This document shows, piece by piece, positions 1 to 5,196 of a stretch of 5,196 bases of DNA. The position numbers and the translations under genes are program-made. Origin of the DNA: Mariniphaga sp. (lineage in GTDB: Bacteria; Bacteroidota; Bacteroidia; Bacteroidales; Prolixibacteraceae). The notes under the pieces were generated by a model. It was not told the DNA's origin, did not search any database, and worked only from the letters and a program-made list of their open reading frames with translations. Position 1 is the stretch's first letter; every line of letters begins with the position of its first letter. Location of the stretch: contig JANYLE010000051.1 of the NCBI GenBank assembly GCA_025363795.1, positions 1 through 5,196 of the forward strand, given 5' to 3'.

Positions 1-1730
1 TCATTTGTCACAAACCAGTAATGATGGTTAGGTGCGGCAAAGATCCGGTGCGAAAGGGCAAAATGCCCCAGCTGCTTATTTAAATCGCTGTATTCTACAA
101 TTGAATCTTTTAGTTCATCGTAAGTGAATAATTTATCCCCGGTTGTAAAAACCATCCGGTCTTCAATTTTAAATGGATGGATGCCATGATCTTTCCCAAA
201 CGGGGAATTTTCACCATAGTAGACTGATTTGATAACTTCGTCCCTGTTATCCGAAAGCTTCAACCGGTAAATGCCCCGGTGCATGTGGCCTGCCCAGATA
301 TTGCCGTGGATATCCACTTCAATATATTGGATCAATTCGTTGAAGTTTTTAAGGCTTCGTGCCCAGCGGGGCTCACTCCCCGTAAAATCAATTGCGACAA
401 TATCAGAATAGGTCGACTGAAGTAAAAATCCCGGCATTTTGGAATCGGGAGTAATGGCGAATGCACCATTCACTTCCGATATTTTTTTCAACCCCTCCCC
501 GTTGACCACAAACGTTCCGTTGTTATGCCCGACGAACAGTTTTCCATTAAAAATCCTGCAATTCCAAACCTGCCCTTGTGATTGTGGTACCAACACAAAT
601 TTTTCATCCGGATCATCCTTTTTTTTGTAATAAAGACCTTGATTCGTTCCCAGATAGAGTGTGTTGTTGAGGATTGCTGCGGTATATACAGCGCCTACAT
701 CTCTTACCTGATGAATGGTGTAGGACCTTTTGCCCCGAAAAGTAACGAAATCAATTCCACGGTCCAGTGCCTGCCAGATATTTTGGTTCCTGTCAATGGT
801 TATGCCCAGAACCGTATTGTTTTGCAACCCATTTTGGGTATTCAATCGGAAAAGCATTTTACCTGTGCTATCGAAAGCGATGATCCCATCAAGTATTGTT
901 CCAATGACCAGATTGCCGTTCGCGGATCGGGATGCCCGGTTCACCTTATTTTTGATGAAATAGTCGTTCCAGACAGGATTTAAAACTTTGAAAGTCAAAC
1001 CATCATAAATATAGATGCCTTCCGAAGCCGTGCCGATGATCAATTTTTTATTTTCATCCCGAAAAAGGAACCTGATTTGTTTCTGATTGAAAAACGATCC
1101 GATAATGTAGGGCTTCAATTGGTCGTTTTCGATCGTGTATAAGCCATCAGATAGATCAACGACGATCTTGGATTCGATTAAGAACATTGAATTAGAGAAC
1201 GATGGGAGTTTGATTGGAACCATCTTATCGTTTTCCCAGACCAAAATTTGTGTAAATGAATGGAAATAAACCTTATCCCCAACAGGGATAATACTCCAGA
1301 ACTCAATATTGGGAATAAAATATTTTTCTGCAAGCGGGGTTAGTGAAACATAGGTGAGGACTCCGGATTTGTTCCGTTCCCAATAGCCCAGTTCCCGGTA
1401 ACCACTGGTATAAATTCTGTTCTTCTTGTCAATTGCAACACATCTGATAATATTTCCGTTGGGGGACGGATAGAGTTTCCACGAAATTCCGTCAAATTCA
1501 AGCAGTCCTTTGTTGTTGGCAAAAAAGATATTCCCCTCATTATCCTCGGCAACCGACCAGTTTTGGTTGTCCGCATTGTAATCGGATTTTGAGAAATTTT
1601 TAACAACGGGATCTTCATACTCAATTGCTTTGACAACGTAAAGAGAAGAAAGCAACAAGAGAATAGCTAAAGTAGTGCCTTGCAATCTGCCGACACCAAC
1701 AATCTTCAAAAATTGATAGAAAAAGGTCAT
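1..1730 (-). CDS. Propeller-domain sensor/transcriptional regulator, probably triple-tyrosine LuxR-type (N-terminal part, cut by window edge)
   Basis: The reading frame begins at ATG 1730 on the minus strand and stays open for 576 codons to the left edge, so the 3' end is missing. An in-frame TGA two codons upstream (1736-1734) makes this the only upstream ATG available. Residues 1-35 form a signal peptide or anchor: a hydrophobic run LAILLLLSSLYVV at 21-33, then KA before IEYEDP. The rest is a repetitive beta-propeller with Reg_prop-like blades, for example NWSVAEDNEGNIFFANNKG (57-75), LEFDGISWKLYP (77-88), LVIGTILDGIIAFD (274-287), LYLGTNQGLYY (358-368) and NIWAGHMHRGIYRL (477-490). The opening (NFSKSDYNADNQNWSVAED) resembles Bacteroidota sensors of roughly 900-1000 residues that carry a propeller, a Y_Y_Y domain, a membrane helix and a C-terminal LuxR-type HTH. 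HTCS proteins usually open with a different first blade (LTTEDGLSQN-like). It is divergent from the SusC-like gene and is the likely regulator of it. The propeller call is firm. The HTH output is inferred, since that part is not in the window. Confidence 0.9.
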   Translation of the reverse strand, partial: MTFFYQFLKIVGVGRLQGTTLAILLLLSSLYVVKAIEYEDPVVKNFSKSDYNADNQNWSVAEDNEGNIFFANNKGLLEFDGISWKLYPSPNGNIIRCVAIDKKNRIYTSGYRELGYWERNKSGVLTYVSLTPLAEKYFIPNIEFWSIIPVGDKVYFHSFTQILVWENDKMVPIKLPSFSNSMFLIESKIVVDLSDGLYTIENDQLKPYIIGSFFNQKQIRFLFRDENKKLIIGTASEGIYIYDGLTFKVLNPVWNDYFIKNKVNRASRSANGNLVIGTILDGIIAFDSTGKMLFRLNTQNGLQNNTVLGITIDRNQNIWQALDRGIDFVTFRGKRSYTIHQVRDVGAVYTAAILNNTLYLGTNQGLYYKKKDDPDEKFVLVPQSQGQVWNCRIFNGKLFVGHNNGTFVVNGEGLKKISEVNGAFAITPDSKMPGFLLQSTYSDIVAIDFTGSEPRWARSLKNFNELIQYIEVDIHGNIWAGHMHRGIYRLKLSDNRDEVIKSVYYGENSPFGKDHGIHPFKIEDRMVFTTGDKLFTYDELKDSIVEYSDLNKQLGHFALSHRIFAAPNHHYWFVTN

Positions 1731-1784
1731 TGCTCAAAAAATTAACTTTTATTTAATCTTCTATTCATCTTTTTAAGAGAAAAA

Positions 1785-1799
1785 CCATTTACGAAATGG
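1785..1799. promoter_or_regulatory. Perfect 6-bp inverted repeat, possible operator in regulator leader
   Basis: CCATTTACGAAATGG has perfect 6-base arms around a 3-base centre, 54 bases upstream of the regulator start. The sequence TTTACGA within it (1788-1794) recurs at 1803-1809, exactly 15 bases further on. It could be an autoregulatory binding site or a small hairpin in the regulator mRNA leader. Short dyads arise by chance in AT-rich DNA, so the functional call is only tentative. Confidence 0.3.
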
Positions 1800-1910
1800 A
1801 CGTTTACGAGCAATATTCTGCTATTTTTTTGCAATTTATATAAAAATCACCTCATTATAAAGGTTTTATGCGATGAATTTTGAATAAAATAATTGAGTTT
1901 ATCTATTTTG

Positions 1911-1946
1911 TATATAATTGATTAGTAAATTATTAATCGATATATT
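1911..1946. promoter_or_regulatory. Imperfect AT-rich dyad in mid-intergenic region, possible operator
   Basis: ATTGATTA (1917-1924) and TAATCGAT (1934-1941) are inverted copies with 7 of 8 bases pairing across a 9-base centre. With one small bulge the symmetry extends into the flanking TATAT tracts on both sides. The site lies 137 bases upstream of the transporter start and 186 bases upstream of the regulator start, so it could serve either promoter. Low sequence complexity makes a chance origin quite possible. Confidence 0.25.
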
Positions 1947-1986
1947 CAGTAGGTGATGTATTAATGATGAGTTGGTGTTTTTGGAT

Positions 1987-2010
1987 ACTTCAGCATGATG
2001 TGTCAGAAGT
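1987..2010. promoter_or_regulatory. Spaced inverted repeat ACTTC-N14-GAAGT, candidate activator site for the SusCD operon
   Basis: ACTTC (1987-1991) and GAAGT (2006-2010) are perfect 5-base inverted half-sites, 19 bases (about two helical turns) apart from start to start. They end 12 bases before the candidate -33 element of the transporter promoter, where an activator dimer would commonly bind. This stretch is also less AT-only than its surroundings. Only ten bases are constrained, so the call is weak. Confidence 0.25.
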
Positions 2011-2022
2011 GTAGCCGTTTTC

Positions 2023-2053
2023 TTTCATTCACCTTCATGACAATATAACTTCG
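2023..2053 (+). promoter_or_regulatory. Weak candidate promoter for the SusC-like gene
   Basis: TTTC (2023-2026) and TAACTTCG (2046-2053) each match the Bacteroidota -33 (TTTG) and -7 (TAnnTTTG) elements with one mismatch, separated by 19 bases. Transcription would start near 2058-2060 and leave a leader of about 20 bases. A competing one-mismatch -7 match is TATAATTG at 1913-1920, which would give a leader of about 150 bases. A poor match would suit a promoter that needs an activator, but neither candidate is strong. Confidence 0.25.
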
Positions 2054-2078
2054 CTTAAATCTTTATAAAATTTAACGT

Positions 2079-5000
2079 ATGAGAAAACTAATCTTTCTGT
2101 TGTATCTCTTCTTATCAGTAAACTTCCTTTATGCCCAGCAGGGAATAAATATATCGGGAAAGGTGACTGATAACACAGGAGTTGGTTTACCAGGAGTGAC
2201 AGTCCTTGTTAAAGGGACCTTTCGCGGAGTGGTAACCGATATGAATGGTGATTACACTATTCAGGCTTCCAATCAAGCTACGCTCGTCTTTAGTTTTGTC
2301 GGTTTCAAACCGCAGGAGGTTCAGGCCAACAACCGCACTTCGATTAATGTTAAAATGGAAGAAAATGTTGTTGGGGTCGGTGAGGTTTTAGTTGTGGGTT
2401 ATGGTACACAGCGGAAAATCGATGTGACAGGTTCTGTCGCCCAACTAAAAGGGGAGGATATTACAAGGCAGGCCTCTGTCAATCCGGTCAGTTCTCTCCA
2501 GGGTAAAGTGGCAGGAGTGCAGATTACCAGTACTGGTAAGCCTGGTGCATCACCTGAAATCCGGATCCGCGGTGTTGGAACGATTTATGGAAATGCCAGT
2601 CCGTTATACGTTGTAGATGGAATCTGGTTTGATGATATCAATTTTTTAAACCCTTCCGACATTGAGAATATTAGTATTTTGAAAGATGCTTCTAGTGAAG
2701 CCATCTACGGAATCAGGGCTGCCAATGGGGTCGTTATTATTGAAACTAAAAAAGGGAAAGTTGGAAAAACTGTTGTGAATTATAATGGATCAGTCGGCTT
2801 TCAAAAAGTGACCAATCAGCTTAAGATGGCCAATGCCACTGAATATGCCACGATGATGAATGAACTATATGGAACTCAGCTTTTGGATCCTGCAAGTTAT
2901 ACAAAAGGTACCGACTGGTACCATCAGGTTCTCCGCGATGCGCTTGTAAATAATCATCAGTTATCGGTAAGCGGTGGTTCTGAAAAATCAACCTTTAATC
3001 TCTCCTTGAGTTACCTGGATCAGCAAGGTATTGTCGAGAAAAACGACTACAAAAGGTATACTGCAAGATTGCAAAATGATTTTACAATCTCAGAGGCCAT
3101 CAAGGTTGGATATACAGTTACTGGTACAAACAGTGTGTCAAAAGATAACAACGGAGCAATTTTCCATCAGCTCTATGCTGCTTATCCGGTACTTCCTGTC
3201 TATTATGCCGATGGTACTTATGGCGATCCCGGAGATTTTCCATTGGGAGATGGCGCCAAATTCAATCCTCAGGCAACTGTTGACTTATTTAACCAAACTA
3301 CCAAGATCAACAGAGTAACAGGTAATATGTATGCCGATTTTAAATTTGCGAAGAACTTTGTATTCCGTTCAAGTCTGGGTGGTGAATACAATGAGGGTAA
3401 TATTGTGAATTACACGCCTGTTTATAACGGATCAGCTACTTTCAAAAATACCGTCAGCAAATTGAACGTTGAAGACAACCAAAACCGTAACTGGATTTTT
3501 GAGAATACATTAACCTACGACAACAAGTTTAAAGATCATTCTATTAAAGTATTATTGGGTCAGTCTGCTCAATCCTACGATTATACAAAAGTGATTAAAT
3601 ATGGTGAAAATGTTCCAGTTGCAACTGACGGTAAATATTACTTCGCTTTGGGTAATAATTACCGCGTCACAGATGTTGACATCAACAATACACAACTTCC
3701 TGCCTACCCGTTATCCACAAGGGTTGCCTCCTATTTCGGAAGAATAAACTACGCTTTTCAGGATAAATATCTGTTGAACGTATCAATCAGGGCTGATGGA
3801 TCGTCGAAATTTTCACCAGCTGACCGTTGGGGCTACTTCCCATCTGTTGGTGGGGCTTGGGTTGTAAGCAATGAGTCATTTATGAAAAATCAGCAGTTTT
3901 TTTCCTCTTTGAAATTACGTGCGAGCTGGGGTAAAATAGGAAATGCCTCTGTTCCCGGCAATCTGGCAAATCAAAGAGTATCCACAGGTGATGCCTTAAC
4001 TGCGGTCTGGAATAATTTGCCGGCAACCGGAGCAAGTATCAATACCATCGTCCCGCCAGTTATTGTATGGGAAAAGGGGGTAGGAACGGATGTCGGTCTT
4101 GAGGCTACAATCTTTAAAAACCGGTTGGTGCTGGATCTTGATTTTTACAACAAGAAGACTGAGAATGCCGTTTTTGCTATTCGGATCTTAGGTTCACTTG
4201 GAATGACAGGTAGTCAGTTGATCGGAAACCAGGCAGATTATCAGAATCGTGGGTATGAATTTGCGGCAAGCTGGAAAGAAAGTGTCAACAACGATCTATC
4301 CTATAGCATCAGTGCTAATCTGGGTATCAACGACAATAAGGTTTTGACGGTATCCACCGGAGCAAATCCAATCTATCAGGCCGTGGGAACAACGGGTTCG
4401 AACAACTTTAATACAAAAACAGTTGTTGGCAGACCAATTGGCGAATTCTTTGGCTATGTAGTTGATGGAATCTTTCAGACGGATGCAGAAGCTGCAGCTT
4501 CACCGCAGAAAGCATCTGCCAAAGCCGGCGATTTTAAATACCGCGATATCAGCGGCCCGAATGGCAAACCAGACGGTGCCATCAACGATTTTGACAAGAC
4601 TGCGATTGGTAATCCAAACCCAAAATTCACTTACGGGATTAATACCAGTCTGACCTTTAAACAATTTGACCTGGCCATTGACTTTCAGGGTGTGGCAGGA
4701 GTTGATATTTATAATGCCAATATGGGGTTGAGATATGGTAGTGAAAACTTCACACAGGATTTTTATGACCATCGCTGGCACGGGAATGGTACTTCAACAA
4801 CCTATCCATCAGTAAGAATCGGTGGTGGTCAGAATTATCTTGCCAACTCTTTCTATGTTGAAAATGGAAGTTATTTCAGGGTTAGAAATATACAATTGGG
4901 TTATACGCTTCCTAAATTTTTGACCGAGAAAATTGGAATGAGCAAACTTCGCTTATTTGCTGATGCTCAGAACCCATTCAATTTCTTTAGTTACAAGGGT

Positions 5001-5102
5001 TTCAGTCCCGAAATTGGAGGTGGTCCGACAAAAGCTGGTGTTGATGTCGATGTATATCCACTATCTGCTACTTACAGGGTTGGCGTAAATGTAACTTTCT
5101 GA
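2079..5102 (+). CDS. SusC/RagA-family TonB-linked outer-membrane transporter
   Basis: This complete 1007-residue protein is a TonB-dependent importer of the outer membrane that pairs with a SusD-like lipoprotein to take up oligosaccharides or similar ligands. The start is fixed by an in-frame TAA at 2073-2075, two codons before the ATG; upstream DNA is A/T-rich with no clear Shine-Dalgarno. Residues 1-19 are a signal peptide ending LYA before QQ. Residues 23-95 are a carboxypeptidase-regulatory-like beta-sandwich (ISGKVTD, GLPGVTVLVKGT, TDMNGDYTI). The TonB-box region is EVLVVGYGTQRK at 102-113. The plug spans about 114-226 with PLYVVDG (175-181) and ILKDASSEAIYG (200-211). The barrel fills the rest, with family motifs WGYFPSVGGAW (584-594), VVGRPIGEFFGYVVDGIF (782-799) and a D-rich loop DISGPNGKPDGAINDFD (823-839). 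It ends in YRVGVNVTF, the terminal Phe expected for barrel assembly. Length is usual for the family. There is no N-terminal STN signalling domain. The usual GSRGANG of the plug reads GIRAANG. Substrate cannot be told from sequence alone. Confidence 0.97.
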   Translation: MRKLIFLLYLFLSVNFLYAQQGINISGKVTDNTGVGLPGVTVLVKGTFRGVVTDMNGDYTIQASNQATLVFSFVGFKPQEVQANNRTSINVKMEENVVGVGEVLVVGYGTQRKIDVTGSVAQLKGEDITRQASVNPVSSLQGKVAGVQITSTGKPGASPEIRIRGVGTIYGNASPLYVVDGIWFDDINFLNPSDIENISILKDASSEAIYGIRAANGVVIIETKKGKVGKTVVNYNGSVGFQKVTNQLKMANATEYATMMNELYGTQLLDPASYTKGTDWYHQVLRDALVNNHQLSVSGGSEKSTFNLSLSYLDQQGIVEKNDYKRYTARLQNDFTISEAIKVGYTVTGTNSVSKDNNGAIFHQLYAAYPVLPVYYADGTYGDPGDFPLGDGAKFNPQATVDLFNQTTKINRVTGNMYADFKFAKNFVFRSSLGGEYNEGNIVNYTPVYNGSATFKNTVSKLNVEDNQNRNWIFENTLTYDNKFKDHSIKVLLGQSAQSYDYTKVIKYGENVPVATDGKYYFALGNNYRVTDVDINNTQLPAYPLSTRVASYFGRINYAFQDKYLLNVSIRADGSSKFSPADRWGYFPSVGGAWVVSNESFMKNQQFFSSLKLRASWGKIGNASVPGNLANQRVSTGDALTAVWNNLPATGASINTIVPPVIVWEKGVGTDVGLEATIFKNRLVLDLDFYNKKTENAVFAIRILGSLGMTGSQLIGNQADYQNRGYEFAASWKESVNNDLSYSISANLGINDNKVLTVSTGANPIYQAVGTTGSNNFNTKTVVGRPIGEFFGYVVDGIFQTDAEAAASPQKASAKAGDFKYRDISGPNGKPDGAINDFDKTAIGNPNPKFTYGINTSLTFKQFDLAIDFQGVAGVDIYNANMGLRYGSENFTQDFYDHRWHGNGTSTTYPSVRIGGGQNYLANSFYVENGSYFRVRNIQLGYTLPKFLTEKIGMSKLRLFADAQNPFNFFSYKGFSPEIGGGPTKAGVDVDVYPLSATYRVGVNVTF

Positions 5103-5122
5103 TAAATAAAAAATAAGATATT

Positions 5123-5196
5123 ATGAAGCGAAATATGATTCTTTATCACAGGTATAAATTGAATGCACTCTTGTTACTTTCTGCATTCTTTATGCT
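5123..5196 (+). CDS. SusD-like surface lipoprotein (N-terminal fragment, cut by window edge)
   Basis: The frame starts at ATG 5123, 20 bases after the transporter stop, and runs open to the right edge for 24 codons. The visible residues are MKRNMILYHRYKLNALLLL followed by SAFFM, a basic N-region (K2, R3, R10, K12) and a hydrophobic core: an export signal whose lipobox cysteine would lie just beyond the edge. An in-frame TAA at 5114-5116 excludes an earlier start; Met5 (5135) is an alternative. The upstream DNA is A-rich without a Shine-Dalgarno match. The tight spacing with no visible terminator or promoter indicates one operon with the SusC-like gene. SusD, the glycan-binding lid of the SusC channel, is the gene almost always found here. 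Identity therefore rests on position plus signal peptide, not on any SusD domain sequence seen. Confidence 0.8.
   Translation, partial: MKRNMILYHRYKLNALLLLSAFFM

Larger units (their letters stand above)
1731..2078. other. AT-rich divergent intergenic region between regulator and transporter genes
   Basis: These 348 bases separate the two divergent start codons and hold no credible gene. The longest leader-like frame noticed is 16 codons (1964-2014, plus). The stretch is markedly more AT-rich than the flanking genes and contains several short inverted repeats, listed separately. It must carry the promoters of both the regulator and the SusCD-like operon, and probably operator sites. I found no exact match to the Bacteroidota primary promoter (-33 TTTG, -7 TAnnTTTG) on either strand. 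No riboswitch, RNA gene or terminator is apparent. Confidence 0.85.

Noticed and set aside
439..983. Plus-strand open frames at 439-630, 582-983 and 730-963
   Set aside because: They lie antisense to the propeller regulator, whose own frame is continuous and clearly protein-like. Their translations show no recognisable domain and overlap one another in different frames.
1340..1636. Minus-strand 98-codon open frame
   Set aside because: It is in another frame of the same strand within the regulator gene, and the regulator frame carries the propeller motifs there.
1854..1859. TATAAT on the minus strand as a promoter for the regulator
   Set aside because: This is the -10 of proteobacterial type. 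Bacteroidota primary sigma factors use a different consensus, and no convincing partner element lies upstream. In AT-rich DNA the hexamer is expected by chance.
1964..2014. A 16-codon plus-strand frame (MMSWCFWILQHDVSEV) upstream of the transporter, possible leader peptide
   Set aside because: It contains two Trp codons but has no ribosome-binding signal and no attenuator hairpin/T-tract behind it. Such short frames are expected by chance.
3031..3318. Plus-strand 95-codon frame
   Set aside because: It is an out-of-frame shadow inside the SusC-like gene, without domain-like sequence.
4462..4781. Open frames at 4462-4653 (plus) and 4500-4781 (minus)
   Set aside because: Both are shadows inside the barrel-coding part of the SusC-like gene, where conserved family motifs lie in the main frame.
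5103..5122. Possible terminator or separate promoter between the SusC-like and SusD-like genes
   Set aside because: The 20 bases are A-rich with no hairpin and are too short for a promoter. The two genes appear co-transcribed.

Overview
The window looks like the regulatory end of a SusCD-type nutrient-uptake locus (a polysaccharide utilisation locus or similar) from a member of the Bacteroidota. The evidence is a full-length SusC/RagA-family TonB-dependent transporter, the start of a second exported protein directly behind it where SusD normally lies, and a divergent propeller sensor-regulator. The AT-rich intergenic DNA and A-rich translation starts without clear Shine-Dalgarno sequences fit the phylum. 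I cannot place the organism below phylum from this sequence.

Layout: (1) Positions 1-1730 on the minus strand hold the first 576 codons of a large exported or membrane sensor protein with a beta-propeller of Reg_prop type. It reads open without a stop to the left edge and is cut there. Its N-terminal sequence resembles the Bacteroidota propeller / triple-tyrosine (Y_Y_Y) / LuxR-type HTH regulators more than the classical hybrid two-component (HTCS) proteins, but the C-terminal half that would prove this is outside the window. (2) Positions 1731-2078 are a 348-base AT-rich divergent intergenic region with no gene. It has several short dyad symmetries and only weak promoter matches. (3) Positions 2079-5102 on the plus strand encode a complete 1007-residue SusC-like outer-membrane transporter with signal peptide, carboxypeptidase-regulatory-like domain, plug and barrel ending in Phe. 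(4) From 5123 the plus strand starts a second exported protein, 20 bases behind the transporter. It is almost certainly the SusD-like surface lipoprotein, cut after 24 codons.

How they probably work together (inference): the divergent regulator senses a glycan fragment or other ligand through its periplasmic propeller and controls the transporter/lipoprotein pair from the shared intergenic region. The pair binds the ligand at the cell surface and imports it with TonB energy. The transporter lacks the extra N-terminal STN signalling domain of ECF-sigma/anti-sigma-controlled relatives, which fits control by the neighbouring one-protein sensor. No enzyme gene is visible, so the substrate cannot be named. 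I found no RNA gene, mobile element, CRISPR array or clearly new system here.
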